Shown piece by piece: positions 1 to 8,464 of a DNA stretch of 64,000 nt. The DNA is from CF-162 sp963667205 (GTDB taxonomy: Bacteria; Chloroflexota; Dehalococcoidia; SM23-28-2; RBG-16-64-32), in assembly GCA_963667205.1 (NCBI GenBank), contig OY762959.1:806001-870000 (forward strand), in the 5' to 3' direction. The notes under the pieces were generated by a model. That model saw only the letters and a list, made by a program, of their open reading frames with translations. It was not told the DNA's origin and made no database searches. How positions within the stretch are numbered: the first letter of the stretch is position 1; every line of letters starts with the position of its first letter. The position numbers and the translations under genes are program-made.

Positions 1-333
1 CACCTCGATGAAATCGCTATCCCCGGCGTGCGATCCACTGGCCGGGGGGATGTTGACGGTTACATCTTCTGCGGCATAGCCGTTGCCCAGCGCATAAGTC
101 AGGGCCTCCGCTTCGGCCAGTGCGGGATCAGACGAGGAGATTAGCTCACCGACGGCGGCAAGAGCGGCCGCATCAGCGGCGTCCTGAGTCTGCTGCTTTT
201 CGTTATAGGCGAGGCCTACGTCCATTACAAGAGCAACGAGCCCGGCGATAACGCCGAGCATCAGGGCCATAAGAACGAGGGTCTGTCCCTTTTCGCTAGA
301 CCCCCGTCGGGAGCGCGATTCGGGCCTTAGCAT
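1..333 (-). CDS. TadG-like pilus assembly protein, N-terminal part (runs off the window)
   Basis: Reads leftward off the window edge; 111 codons are visible. Residues about 20-40 form one hydrophobic segment preceded by a prepilin-like G-Q-T-L-V-L-M motif, followed by the alanine-rich D-A-A-D-A-A-A-L-A-A stretch typical of the putative Flp pilus-assembly TadG N-terminal domain (Pfam Tad). The protein probably sits in the inner membrane with the rest outside and works with the Tad pilus. Two in-frame ATGs exist (339 and 333); the inner one is chosen because GAGG lies 7 bases upstream of it. It starts 12 bases after the stop of the TadE-like gene, so the two are one operon. The C-terminal domain is outside the window, so full-length TadG is not proven. 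Confidence 0.75.
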   Translation of the reverse strand, partial: MLRPESRSRRGSSEKGQTLVLMALMLGVIAGLVALVMDVGLAYNEKQQTQDAADAAALAAVGELISSSDPALAEAEALTYALGNGYAAEDVTVNIPPASGSHAGDSDFIEV

Positions 334-345
334 AAGCATTCCTCA

Positions 346-780
346 CTATTCGATTCTCATCTCCGCTTCAGAATGGAAGGTGATGGGAGACCCTAAGCCG
401 CCGCCGAAGATGCCCAGAAGGTTGGAGAGCGGCGTAATCGGCTCGTAGTCGTAGTCGACGTCCACTGACACTGCTTCGCCGGCTGGGCCCTGGGCGTTGA
501 CGACCGTCACGTTGAGATCGGCCGCGTCCAGCGAGCTGGCGGTGTCGACGACACACGCTTCGATCGTCGAGGAATCGGCACCAACGGCGCCGATGCGGGC
601 GCCCTCACGGGCCGCATTCGAGACCGTGATCCAGGCGTGGAATCCCATGCCGAAGTCAACGATCGCGAAGACCAGAATAAGGAAGATGGGGACGACCATC
701 GCGAACTCTACGAGGTTCTGTCCCCCTTCGCCGTTTCTTCGATTCTTGCGACTCAACTTACTGGTCACTTGTTTGTCCAT
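346..780 (-). CDS. TadE-like pseudopilin
   Basis: 144 residues. Residues about 20-45 hold G-Q-N-L-V-E-F followed by a hydrophobic helix, the pattern of TadE/TadF minor pseudopilins: a basic N-terminus, a Gly before the processing site and Glu at +5. The segment S-N-A-A-R-E-G-A-R just after the helix is the signature of the TadE-like family. It is expected to be processed by a prepilin peptidase and to act in Tad pilus biogenesis. It lies between the Flp pilin gene (upstream, 870-1070) and the TadG-like gene (12 bases downstream) on the same strand. Confidence 0.85.
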   Translation of the reverse strand: MDKQVTSKLSRKNRRNGEGGQNLVEFAMVVPIFLILVFAIVDFGMGFHAWITVSNAAREGARIGAVGADSSTIEACVVDTASSLDAADLNVTVVNAQGPAGEAVSVDVDYDYEPITPLSNLLGIFGGGLGSPITFHSEAEMRIE

Positions 781-819
781 TCAAGGTTCTTCTTTGTTTC
801 GGATGTGAAGGCTGATGGA

Positions 820-847
820 GGCGGACGGACCCTGCGGCCCGCCCGCC
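820..847 (-). other. Intercistronic GC-rich hairpin between pilin and TadE genes
   Basis: GGCGGACGG at 820 and CCGCCCGCC ending at 847 pair around the loop CTGCGG with a few internal mismatches. The hairpin lies 22 bases past the Flp pilin stop and 40 bases before the TadE-like start. No T-run follows on the minus strand, so it reads as an mRNA-stabilising or partly terminating element that could let the major pilin be expressed above the downstream genes. That role is inference. Confidence 0.4.
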
Positions 848-869
848 ATCCATTACCTTGGCACTTCGG

Positions 870-1070
870 CTAGCTGCCGGCGGCGCCGGTCAGCTCGCCT
901 TCGACATCGCCGAACACGTCGACGATACCGCCGGCGAGTAGAGCAAGGGCGCCGATGGCCGCGACCGCAACCAGAGCGATGATGAGGCCGTACTCTGCAA
1001 GAGCCTGACCCGTTTCGTCCTGGACGCGCCCGACTAGCCTGCGAAGCGCCTCGTTAATCTTGGAGAACAT
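870..1070 (-). CDS. Flp family type IVb major pilin
   Basis: 66 residues when started at the ATG at 1070, which has a strong GGAGGAG ribosome site. An upstream start at 1148 would add a non-pilin leader and is rejected. The protein has a short basic leader ending in Gly21, then Q-A-L-A-E-Y-G-L-I-I with Glu at +5 and a hydrophobic helix to about residue 50: the Flp pilin pattern. It is processed by a TadV/PilD-type prepilin peptidase; the peptidase gene at 3323 is a nearby candidate. It is assembled into a Tad-type fibre for adhesion. It is followed on the same strand by the TadE- and TadG-like genes. Confidence 0.88.
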   Translation of the reverse strand: MFSKINEALRRLVGRVQDETGQALAEYGLIIALVAVAAIGALALLAGGIVDVFGDVEGELTGAAGS

Positions 1071-1201
1071 GCTCTCCTCCTTTCCCACGATTGTGCCGAT
1101 CGATATTCGGCGGGCCTGATCCAGTTGTCGAAAGCTAAGATGCGGCACTTTATCCGGCGTTACAGGCTCTCCGGCGCTGCGGGGGGTTATTCACCCCGCC
1201 A

Positions 1202-2206
1202 TCACCCGCCTGTAACCTGCGGCGCGGCATCGGGCACTTTTGAGCGCTCTCCGGGGGCGGCGGCTGCCACGGCATCGCCCTCCTCTTCGGCCGCCCGCCA
1301 GGCCAGGAACGCCTTCACTGCCACCCAGGCAGCGGCGGCGACGGCCAGGCCGGCAATCCCGTCAACGGCGTAGTGCTCGCCCAGGTAGACGACGGCAAGC
1401 AGCATCGACATCGCGTAGGCGACGCCGAACCAGCGCAGCCAGTTGTACTTCCAGAGCGCGAACGCCATCACGAAGGGCACAGCGCAGTGAAGTGATGGCA
1501 TCGCGGCCACCGGGTTGGCGCCGGCGATCTCGTAGACGTTTTCGTAGGTGCCCGGCGTCACGTGACCGGCGAGGTCGGGGACCACCTGGTAGACGTGCGG
1601 GATGTGCCCCAGTTGACCGGCCATCCAGGGCGGCGCTGTTGGCAGCACGGCGCTTGCGAGGAGGCCGACGTAGAGCGTGACCATGAAGGCGAAGACGTAG
1701 GTCTTGAAGCGCGGCGGATCCCACCTCCACAGGGCGAATGCGACGATGTGTGGGATGAAGAAGTAGCTGAGGTAGACAGCCATCGTGTAGAACTCCAGCG
1801 GCCCGAGGCACGCGAAGGAGTAGAGCCGCTCCTGCAGCCAGATGCTGGGGATCTCGCCCAGGAAGAGCGCCTTCTCCATTGAGATGGCGTAGTCGAACTG
1901 GACAGGCGTGCCGATCTCGTCCGTGAAGCCCCGCAGCTGGGCGAAGAGAATGAACCCGGTGAGATAAAGCACCCAGATGCGGAAGGATGTGGCGCCCAGC
2001 GCGATGTAGACGCAGCCGAGCGCCAGGAGATAGAAGATGATGTGCGTGTGAATGGCCGTCTCGCCGCGGACCGCCGCGAGCAGCCAGACGGCGAACCCGA
2101 CGCAGGCGAGACGGAAGAGGAACGTGAGGACCACCCGCAGGGCGATCAGATGGCGGGTCGCATCGAGTCCGAAGACCCGGCCGTAAGCTGGTGCCTTACC
2201 AGTCAT
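1202..2206 (-). CDS. PAP2-superfamily (Aur1/Ipt1-like) membrane phosphatase or phosphotransferase
   Basis: 334 residues with about six hydrophobic segments. The PAP2_3-type motifs are present: M-P-S-L-H near residue 236-240 and G-E-H-Y-A-V-D near residue 277, giving the two catalytic histidines and the H-x3-D pair. Members hydrolyse or transfer phosphate or phospho-inositol groups on lipids at the membrane. The substrate here cannot be told. ATG 2206 is chosen because GAGG lies 6 bases upstream; a TTG at 2218 overlapping the previous stop (TTGA) is the alternative. It follows a paralogue of the same fold (2215-3195) and precedes the pilin gene by 131 bases. A GC-rich hairpin without a T-run (about 1178-1200) follows its stop. 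Confidence 0.75.
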   Translation of the reverse strand: MTGKAPAYGRVFGLDATRHLIALRVVLTFLFRLACVGFAVWLLAAVRGETAIHTHIIFYLLALGCVYIALGATSFRIWVLYLTGFILFAQLRGFTDEIGTPVQFDYAISMEKALFLGEIPSIWLQERLYSFACLGPLEFYTMAVYLSYFFIPHIVAFALWRWDPPRFKTYVFAFMVTLYVGLLASAVLPTAPPWMAGQLGHIPHVYQVVPDLAGHVTPGTYENVYEIAGANPVAAMPSLHCAVPFVMAFALWKYNWLRWFGVAYAMSMLLAVVYLGEHYAVDGIAGLAVAAAAWVAVKAFLAWRAAEEEGDAVAAAAPGERSKVPDAAPQVTGG

Positions 2207-2214
2207 CGTTGGCC

Positions 2215-3195
2215 TCAAGCGCTGCCGTCGGCGGGCGCCTCACGCGCTCTTCCGCCCACCAGCCCCAGAACGCCCGTCTTGGCACCCTCGGCCGCGGAGA
2301 CGATCGGCTCCCAGTACTTCGTGACTGCGAGGTAGGCAACTGCCGCAAGCAGCACGCCGCCGAGGACGTCGACCACGTAATGCTCTCCGAAGTAGACAAG
2401 CGCGAACGCCATGGCGACGGAGTAGACGGCGCCGAGAGCCGCCAGCGGACGCCACATCTGCCAGAGCGTGAGCGTCACCGCGAGGGTGGCCGCCATGTGA
2501 ACGCTGGGCATCGCCGCCACGGGATTGGTGCCGAACCGCTCCTGGCCAGCCTCGTATGAAGCTTCGTTGACTGAGCGGCCGACGTTGTCCATCACGCGCG
2601 TCACCTCGCCTGAAGACGCCAGCCAGGGCGGCGCCGTCGGCAGGAGATAGTAGATAAGGAGGCCACCCAAAAAGACGAACACGCACATGACCACGTGGCG
2701 CGGGAACCAGTCCCTCTTCACGAGCAAGACAAGTGGTGTCACGATATGGATGATTGAGAAATACGAGGTATAAACTGCGTACAAGACCCAGTCCAGCAGT
2801 GATAAGTGCGTGGCGTCGTACAGCCTGTCTTGGAGGAATGCCGACGGCAAAGTACCCAGACCGACGACGCTATCGAGGGCCGGAGCGTAGCTGTAATGGA
2901 TCGGAATTCCCGTGGAGTCAGCAAGCGCCCTGACGTGGCTGAACAGAACAACGGCGGCCACGTAGAGCGAGAGCAGCCTGAACGTGGGGCTGGCGAACAC
3001 GAGCGCGACAAGCAGAAAAGCGCCGATCAGGAGCGCCGAGATAATCATCTCCCGCTCGTTCTTGACCGCCATGATCGTGTAGCCCATGACGAGAAGAGCC
3101 AGTCCCTTGAAGACCAGCCCGCAAAGATCGTTTATCCTCCGCAGCGTGAACTGGGGCAGTCGTGATTGCGTTGCTACTTGCACGTGGTGACTCAC
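2215..3195 (-). CDS. PAP2-superfamily (Aur1/Ipt1-like) membrane protein, paralogue of the downstream gene
   Basis: 326 residues, several hydrophobic helices. It carries the same catalytic motifs as its neighbour: M-P-S-V-H near residue 229-233 and F-G-E-H-Y-V-V-D near residue 270. The two proteins match in length, motif spacing and the P-T-A-P-P-W sequence about 70 residues before the first motif, so they are a tandem duplication that has diverged strongly. Probably a lipid phosphatase or head-group transferase in the cytoplasmic membrane. The GTG start at 3195 is uncertain: AGGAG lies only 2 bases upstream of it, and a GTG at 3183 is possible. Confidence 0.72.
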   Translation of the reverse strand: MSHHVQVATQSRLPQFTLRRINDLCGLVFKGLALLVMGYTIMAVKNEREMIISALLIGAFLLVALVFASPTFRLLSLYVAAVVLFSHVRALADSTGIPIHYSYAPALDSVVGLGTLPSAFLQDRLYDATHLSLLDWVLYAVYTSYFSIIHIVTPLVLLVKRDWFPRHVVMCVFVFLGGLLIYYLLPTAPPWLASSGEVTRVMDNVGRSVNEASYEAGQERFGTNPVAAMPSVHMAATLAVTLTLWQMWRPLAALGAVYSVAMAFALVYFGEHYVVDVLGGVLLAAVAYLAVTKYWEPIVSAAEGAKTGVLGLVGGRAREAPADGSA

Positions 3196-3322
3196 ATCTC
3201 CTGAGCATGGGCAGGCACGGATATGGGCGGTCGGCCATGCACAGTCGTAGACGCCGGGCCCTATGGGTGTGTTACTCGGAGGTCACGTTCTCCGGTCCTC
3301 GCGCGTCTAGATCACTGAGACA

Positions 3323-4144
3323 ATGATTGAACTGCTGATCGGCGCCGTCGCCGGGTTCTTCCTCGGGCACCTGCTCGACCTGGCGTTCGTGCGCTTCTAC
3401 ACGAGCGAGGATCCGGCAACGCCGTTGCACCACTGCCCGGACTGCCGTTCGCCGTTCCGGGCGCGCTTCGCGTTGCCACTGAGTGGCTACGTGATGTCGC
3501 TGGGCCGCTGCCCGGACTGCCGCGCCTGGTTGCCCCTGCGGTCGGTGATCCTGCCGCTGGGTGGCGCAGCGTTCTTCGCGACATCGGTCGCAGTATTCGA
3601 CGACTTCGCGCCCGGGATCGTCGGCGGCGTCTTCGCCACGCTATTCCTGACGCTGACGCTAACTGACTTCGAGCGCCGGCTGCTCCCGAACCGCATCATC
3701 TACCCGGCGATCGTGCTGGCGATCGCGCTCTCCTGGGTCTGGACTCACGTCTCCGTGCCGGAAGTCCTGGCCGGCGGGCTCGCCGGGCTGGCGCTGGGAG
3801 TCGGCCTGCTCGTCGTCTCGCTGCCGTTCGGCAAAAGCGCGTTCGGCATCGGGGACGTCAAGATGATCGCGCTGATCGGGTTCGTCGTCGGGCCGGCTTC
3901 ACTTCTCGTCGGCCTGCTCATCGGCAGCATCATCGGCGGCCTGATCGCGGCGACGCTGATCATCGCGCGGCTGAAGAGCAGGCGCGACTACATGCCGCAC
4001 GGCCCGTTCCTGGCGATGGGCGCCGTGATCGCGCTGTTCTGGGGCCCCGAGCCGCCTTACGCCTTGACACTCCCCGCTGCGCGACGCGATCATGGCGCTT
4101 GCCATGAGCCGTTCCACTGCGCCCGCACCAATACTCATCGCTGA
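3323..4144 (+). CDS. Prepilin peptidase (A24 family aspartic protease)
   Basis: 273 residues, polytopic. The cytoplasmic zinc-binding loop has paired C-x2-C motifs (Cys38/41 and Cys63/66). The catalytic aspartates are Asp115 in T-D-F-E and Asp178 in F-G-I-G-D-V-K, the A24 G-x-G-D signature. It cleaves leader peptides of type IV pilins and methylates the new N-terminus in bifunctional members; the cysteine loop indicates the PilD/GspO class. It is divergent from the pilin locus and could process the Flp pilin at 870-1070. The last 30 residues look unlike the family and overlap the next gene by 53 bases, so the natural C-terminus may have been altered by a frameshift near 4060. Confidence 0.85.
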   Translation: MIELLIGAVAGFFLGHLLDLAFVRFYTSEDPATPLHHCPDCRSPFRARFALPLSGYVMSLGRCPDCRAWLPLRSVILPLGGAAFFATSVAVFDDFAPGIVGGVFATLFLTLTLTDFERRLLPNRIIYPAIVLAIALSWVWTHVSVPEVLAGGLAGLALGVGLLVVSLPFGKSAFGIGDVKMIALIGFVVGPASLLVGLLIGSIIGGLIAATLIIARLKSRRDYMPHGPFLAMGAVIALFWGPEPPYALTLPAARRDHGACHEPFHCARTNTHR

Positions 4145-4655
4145 CTACGATCGTCGCTGGCCGGCGACGTACGCCGCCGAGAGCGCTCGCATCGAGGACG
4201 CGATCGGGGAGTGGCTCGTCGCCATGGAGCACGTTGGCAGCACGTCCGTGCCGGGCCTCGCCGCCAAGCCGATCGTCGACATCATGCCGGGGTTGCGCAG
4301 CCTGGGCGACTCCCCGCACATCGTCGAGCCCCTGCAGAAGCTGGGCTACCGGTACTTCCCGGAGCACGCGGGGGTAATGCCGGAGCGGCGTTACTTCGCC
4401 CTGCCGGCCGGCGATGAGTACCGCGAACGGCGGCAATTCCATCTGCACTCAGTCGAGCCGACGAGCGCGTTCTGGCGCCGCCACCTCGCCTTCCGCGACT
4501 ACTTGCGCGCGCACCCGGATACCGTGGCCGAGTACGCCGCGCTGAAACGCCGTCTCGCTGCCGAGTACGGATCAAACCGCGAGGGCTACACGGAGGCGAA
4601 GACCGCGTTCATCACGCGCATCGAGGCGCTGGCGCTGGCGGGAGAGGCCGGCTGA
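4092..4655 (+). CDS. GrpB family protein (UPF0157)
   Basis: 187 residues with the GrpB/UPF0157 hallmarks: I-A-D-Y-D-R-R-W near the start, V-G-S-T-S-V-P-G-L-A-A-K-P-I-V-D-I in the middle and H-L-H-S-V near residue 115. The fold is related to nucleotidyltransferases (the G-S-T-S motif), but no reaction is established for most members. ATG at 4092 or 4104 are both possible; neither has a good ribosome site. It overlaps the end of the prepilin peptidase gene and shares one base with the following phzF-like gene (TGATG), so those two are translationally coupled. Confidence 0.85.
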   Translation: MALAMSRSTAPAPILIADYDRRWPATYAAESARIEDAIGEWLVAMEHVGSTSVPGLAAKPIVDIMPGLRSLGDSPHIVEPLQKLGYRYFPEHAGVMPERRYFALPAGDEYRERRQFHLHSVEPTSAFWRRHLAFRDYLRAHPDTVAEYAALKRRLAAEYGSNREGYTEAKTAFITRIEALALAGEAG

Positions 4656-5530
4656 TGCGGTCGTACGAGTTCAAGCAGGTGGACGTGTTTACCGGCGTCG
4701 GGCTGCGCGGCAATCCGGTTGCCGTCGTGATCGACGCCGACGATCTCTCGGACGAGGAGATGCAGCGCACAGCCAACTGGACGAACCTCTCGGAGACGAC
4801 GTTCATCTGCGAGCCGACGCCTAACAGCGGCGCCGACTACCGCCTGCGCATCTTCACGCCGCAGCAGGAGTTGCCGTTCGCCGGCCACCCGACCGTCGGT
4901 TCCGCACACGCCTACCTCGAGCACGGAGGAGCGCGCCTCGACCCCGACGTCCTGCGGCAGGAGTGCGGCGCCGGGGTGCTGGCGATCCGCGCCGAGGGCG
5001 AGGACGACTCGCGGCTGATCTTCGCCGAGACCCCGGAAGCAAAGCTCGTCCACGAGTACGCGACGTCGGTCGACGCGATCTCGGAGGCTCTTGGCGTCGA
5101 GGTCAGCAGCGATCCGCCACCGGCGTCGGTGGACAACGGCCCCATCTGGACGTTCGTCCACCTGCCGGAGGCCGCGTCGATCGGCGCGATGAAGCCCGAT
5201 ATGCCGGCCCTCGCACGGCTCAGTCAAGACCTGGGGCTCACGGGTCTAGCCGTCTTCGCGCTGACCGACGAGGACCCGATGGTGCGCGTCCGCTGCTTCG
5301 CCCCGCTCTTCGGGGTGCCGGAGGACCCGGTGACAGGCAGCGCTAACGGCGGCCTGCCGACATACCTCCGCCGCTACGGACTGCTCGATCGCACGGGCCG
5401 CGCCTTCACGTCGAGCCAGGGCCTGGAGTTGGGCCGCGACGGCCGCGTCCACATCCGCGTCCGCGAGGACGACCGCGTAGAGATCGGCGGCCAGGCGGTA
5501 ACGGTGGTGGAAGGAGAGATCCGGCTGTGA
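4655..5530 (+). CDS. PhzF family epimerase/isomerase
   Basis: 291 residues, the usual length for PhzF-like proteins. N-terminal V-D-V-F-T then G-N-P-V-A-V, the active-site region N-L-S-E-T-T-F (with the family Glu), F-T-P-Q-Q-E-L-P-F-A-G-H-P-T-V-G, and the C-terminal half G-V-P-E-D-P-V-T-G-S-A with its conserved Asp. Family members isomerise or epimerise small acids without cofactors (for example in phenazine synthesis). No phenazine genes are near, so the substrate is unknown. It is coupled to the GrpB-like gene by a one-base overlap. Confidence 0.88.
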   Translation: MRSYEFKQVDVFTGVGLRGNPVAVVIDADDLSDEEMQRTANWTNLSETTFICEPTPNSGADYRLRIFTPQQELPFAGHPTVGSAHAYLEHGGARLDPDVLRQECGAGVLAIRAEGEDDSRLIFAETPEAKLVHEYATSVDAISEALGVEVSSDPPPASVDNGPIWTFVHLPEAASIGAMKPDMPALARLSQDLGLTGLAVFALTDEDPMVRVRCFAPLFGVPEDPVTGSANGGLPTYLRRYGLLDRTGRAFTSSQGLELGRDGRVHIRVREDDRVEIGGQAVTVVEGEIRL

Positions 5531-5561
5531 GGACGACGATGATTCTGGAGGGTGGATCGAA

Positions 5562-6545
5562 ATGGCCAACCAACTGAAAATTCTCGCCGAAGGCAAGGGC
5601 GAGTACCTCAAAGTCGACCCGGACGGCTATCGGGAGTACGTCCGCGACAACAAGCAGCGGGCGATGGTCTCGAAGCTGATGTCGGAGAAAGAGGCGGTCG
5701 AGAAGTTCGTCGCCAACGGCGACTACCTCGTTTACGAGTGCAACTACCTGCAGCGCGGCCCTTCCGCCCTAATCCGCGAGGTGATCCGGCAGAAGAAGGA
5801 GGACCTCTGGCTGGGCGCGAAGTTCACGTGGGTGGCGGCGGCGCTGCTCGTCGGCGCCGGTTGCGTCTCGAAGCTGGACGTCGGCTTCTTTCTCTTCGGT
5901 CCGGTCGTCGAAGAGGCGATCCGCGAGGGCCGGGTCAAGGCCTACGAGTACTCGAACGTAGTTATGTCCAACCGGATCATGGCCGGCGCGATGGGCCTGC
6001 CGTTCATCCCCGTCCGCTCGTTCGGAGGCACCGACGGCTTCGAATACTCCGGCGCCAAGCTGATCGAGGACCCGTACTCCGGGCAGCCGATCACGCTGGT
6101 GCCGGCGCTCAACCCTGACGTGGCGCTGATACACGCGCACCAGGCCGACATCTACGGCAACGCGCGCATTTTCGGCACCGGCATTTCGCACGTCGAGTCA
6201 GCCTACGCCTCGAAAAAGGTGGTGATCTCGACGGAGGAGATCGTGGACACGGAGGAGATCAAGCGCGATCCGGCGCGGACGTCGATCCCCTACTATGCCG
6301 TCGATGCGGTGGTGCACGCGCCGTTCGGGGCCTACCCGGGCGAGATGCAGGGCCGCTACTCTAGCGACATGGGCCACGTGATCGAGGTCGTCGGGGCAAC
6401 GATGCGCGGCTGGATCCCGCAGTACCTCGATAAGTACGTGCACAGCGTCGCCAGCCACACGGAGATGATGGACAAGCTCGTCGGCTACCAACGAATCCGC
6501 GAGATCACCGGGCGGGCGACGATCAAGGAAGGCTATTCGGTGTAG
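5562..6545 (+). CDS. CoA-transferase family I, alpha subunit (IpdA/glutaconate-like)
   Basis: 327 residues. The glycine-rich fold of CoA transferase alpha subunits is seen in G-L-P-F-I-P-V-R-S-F-G-G-T-D and A-L-I-H-A-H-Q-A-D-I-Y-G-N-A-R. The matching beta subunit is encoded at 6809-7690. Related pairs open steroid ring intermediates (IpdAB) or transfer CoA to glutaconate or oxoadipate. The long N-terminus and the missing Glu motif fit the IpdA/GctA side rather than acetate CoA-transferases. The substrate is not deducible from context. A small membrane protein gene separates the two subunit genes. Confidence 0.82.
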   Translation: MANQLKILAEGKGEYLKVDPDGYREYVRDNKQRAMVSKLMSEKEAVEKFVANGDYLVYECNYLQRGPSALIREVIRQKKEDLWLGAKFTWVAAALLVGAGCVSKLDVGFFLFGPVVEEAIREGRVKAYEYSNVVMSNRIMAGAMGLPFIPVRSFGGTDGFEYSGAKLIEDPYSGQPITLVPALNPDVALIHAHQADIYGNARIFGTGISHVESAYASKKVVISTEEIVDTEEIKRDPARTSIPYYAVDAVVHAPFGAYPGEMQGRYSSDMGHVIEVVGATMRGWIPQYLDKYVHSVASHTEMMDKLVGYQRIREITGRATIKEGYSV

Positions 6546-6550
6546 CGCAG

Positions 6551-6781
6551 ATGAGATACCGCTTCCTGCTTTTCCTATCGGCACCGATCGTGCTACCCGC
6601 CGCCATCGTGCTGGCGCTGGTGCTGGCGCCGGCCGGCACCTTCCTTTGGCTAACGTTCCGGCGCGTCGCCGGCATCGACAACGCCTTTGTCGGCTGGGTC
6701 TATGCACTGCTCGCCACAACCGCGCTCGGAGCCTCGATCGCCTGGCCGATCGTCGCGATCTACGGGGCGAATCAACTGTAG
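6551..6781 (+). CDS. Small two-helix membrane protein of unknown function
   Basis: 76 residues with two clear hydrophobic helices (about 5-38 and 47-70) joined by a short R-R-V-A-G-I-D loop. It starts 5 bases after the stop of the CoA-transferase alpha gene and ends 27 bases before the beta gene, on the same strand, so it must be co-transcribed with both. I recognise no family. It could be an unrelated passenger or a membrane anchor for the transferase. Codon use matches its neighbours. Confidence 0.6.
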   Translation: MRYRFLLFLSAPIVLPAAIVLALVLAPAGTFLWLTFRRVAGIDNAFVGWVYALLATTALGASIAWPIVAIYGANQL

Positions 6782-6808
6782 GATAGTCTGCGTCAGCGGA
6801 GGAGACTC

Positions 6809-7690
6809 ATGGGCACACCAGCGACTTACTTCAACGAACGCGAGCACCAGATCTGCGTCGTCGCGCGGATGATTGAGAACGCGCGCACGTACTGGGTGGC
6901 CGGCGGCGGCTCGCCGATGGCGGCGATCCTGCTCGCGAAGAAGATGTCCGCACCGGAAGCCGTCTACGTCACCGAGGACGGCGTCGTAAACCCGGAGCCG
7001 ATGCTGCCGCTGGACCCGCTGATGACGATGGTCAGCTCGCGGGCGTCGTACCGGGCGCTGCAGTGGGGGACGATGAACAGCGTCGGCTTCCAGGCGCAGA
7101 TCGGGCTCATGGACGTCGGCATCCTGAACACGCTGCAAGTCGACCCCTACGGCAACATCAACTCGACGGCGACGGGCGACTACAAGGGCGAGCACCGGCG
7201 CTTCGGCGGCCCCGGCGGCGCCGACTCGATCGCGGCGATGTGCTGGAAGACGATCCTCATGACCGACCAGCAGAAGCGCAAGTTCGTGCCGCGCGTCGAC
7301 TTCATCTCGTCGCCCGGCTACCTCGACGGCACGGAGGGCGCCCGCGAGCGCGCCGGCCTGCCCCGCGGCACCGACCCTTGGCGCGTGGTGACGCCGTGGG
7401 CGCTCTTCGACTACGAGGACCGCTACATGCGCCTGGCCGGCATCTCGCCGTTCGTGACGGTGGAGCAGGTGCTGGCGGAGATGTCGTTCGAGCCGAAGAT
7501 GGCGAAGGAGATCGAGACGCTGGAGACGCCGACGGAAGAGGAGCTGGCAGTGCTGCGCACCGAGCTGGATCAGCGCGGCCAGATCACGGACGTCGGCAAG
7601 CCGATCTTGCGCCTTGACGACGGGACGTACCAGCGCGTCGAGGAGGAGCCGGGCGAGGCGAAGGAGAAGGAGACGCCGAGCAGCTGGTAG
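6809..7690 (+). CDS. CoA-transferase family I, beta subunit (IpdB/glutaconate-like)
   Basis: 293 residues. The protein has the beta-subunit layout with V-T-E-D-G-V-V-N-P-E-P in the position where the family has its Glu-containing strand, then G-L-M-D-V-G-I-L-N-T-L-Q-V-D-P-Y-G-N-I-N-S-T and G-G-P-G-G-A-D-S-I. The C-terminus is extended by a charged tail (E-E-P-G-E-A-K-E-K-E). A G-G-A-G-G-A ribosome site lies upstream (GGAGGAG, 8 bases before ATG). It pairs with the alpha subunit at 5562-6545. It ends 6 bases before the convergent cofE stop. Confidence 0.82.
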   Translation: MGTPATYFNEREHQICVVARMIENARTYWVAGGGSPMAAILLAKKMSAPEAVYVTEDGVVNPEPMLPLDPLMTMVSSRASYRALQWGTMNSVGFQAQIGLMDVGILNTLQVDPYGNINSTATGDYKGEHRRFGGPGGADSIAAMCWKTILMTDQQKRKFVPRVDFISSPGYLDGTEGARERAGLPRGTDPWRVVTPWALFDYEDRYMRLAGISPFVTVEQVLAEMSFEPKMAKEIETLETPTEEELAVLRTELDQRGQITDVGKPILRLDDGTYQRVEEEPGEAKEKETPSSW

Positions 7691-7696
7691 AGGCCG

Positions 7697-8452
7697 CTAG
7701 CGGAAGAGGTCCATCTCGCGGGCGCGGATGAGGTCTCGCGATGAGCCTTCGCCGCGCGGGAAGTCGTAGCCGCGGACGATCGTGACCGGTACGCCGTCGA
7801 GCTTGTTCTGGACCAGCTCTGCGGCGGCGGCCAGCTCGTCGGCAACGCAGAGGGTGCTCACCCGCAGTTCGTAGCCGAACGAGTCCTTCTCGCCCACGTA
7901 GTCGACGAAAGGCAGCATGCCGGCGAGGCCGATCGCGACGTTCGTGTGGCCCTCGCGCCAGGGACGGCCGAAGGTGTCGCTCATGATCACCGCGACGTCG
8001 GCGCCGGTCGCCTCACGAACGGAGTCGCGGATGCCGCGGCAGGAGGCGTCGGGGTCGACGGGCAGGAGGCAGACGGTACCCTCCGGGCCGACGTTGGAGG
8101 AGTCGATGCCGGCGTTGGCGCAGACGAACCCGTGCTTCGTCTCGGTGATCAGCACGGGGCCGCGCTGGCGGACGATGCCAGCGCTCTCGCTCAGGATCAG
8201 CTCGACGAGACGCGGGTCCTTCTCCGTCTCGGCGGCCAGGCGCTCGGCCTCCGCCGACGGCGTCACGTCGTCGAGCGAGACGACGCGGCCCTCTGCCTTG
8301 GAGACGATCTTCTGCGTGACGACGAAGACGTCGCCGGCCTCGACTCCCGGCCCTGCCCGCGCCGCGGCGATGATCAGTGCCGCAACGTCGTCGCCGTCGC
8401 GCACTTCAGGGATGCCCGGCAGGGGGATCAGACGGACTTCGGGGCCGCCCAT
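7697..8452 (-). CDS. cofE: Coenzyme F420-0:L-glutamate ligase
   Basis: 251 residues, the length of stand-alone CofE rather than the two-domain FbiB. Recognisable segments: V-T-Q-K-I-V-S-K-A-E-G-R near residue 45, H-G-F-V-C-A-N-A-G-I-D-S-S-N near residue 107, and I-M-S-D-T-F-G-R-P-W-R-E-G further on, which carry the GTP and metal ligands in known structures. It adds gamma-linked glutamates to F420-0 in the cytoplasm. It starts 12 bases after the fno stop, so synthesis and use of F420 are encoded in one operon. Confidence 0.93.
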   Translation of the reverse strand: MGGPEVRLIPLPGIPEVRDGDDVAALIIAAARAGPGVEAGDVFVVTQKIVSKAEGRVVSLDDVTPSAEAERLAAETEKDPRLVELILSESAGIVRQRGPVLITETKHGFVCANAGIDSSNVGPEGTVCLLPVDPDASCRGIRDSVREATGADVAVIMSDTFGRPWREGHTNVAIGLAGMLPFVDYVGEKDSFGYELRVSTLCVADELAAAAELVQNKLDGVPVTIVRGYDFPRGEGSSRDLIRAREMDLFR

Positions 8453-8464
8453 CTGGGACCTCTG

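Noticed and set aside
1178..1200. Terminator after the PAP2-like gene
   Set aside because: A GC stem is present, but no T-run follows, so it is only mentioned with the gene.
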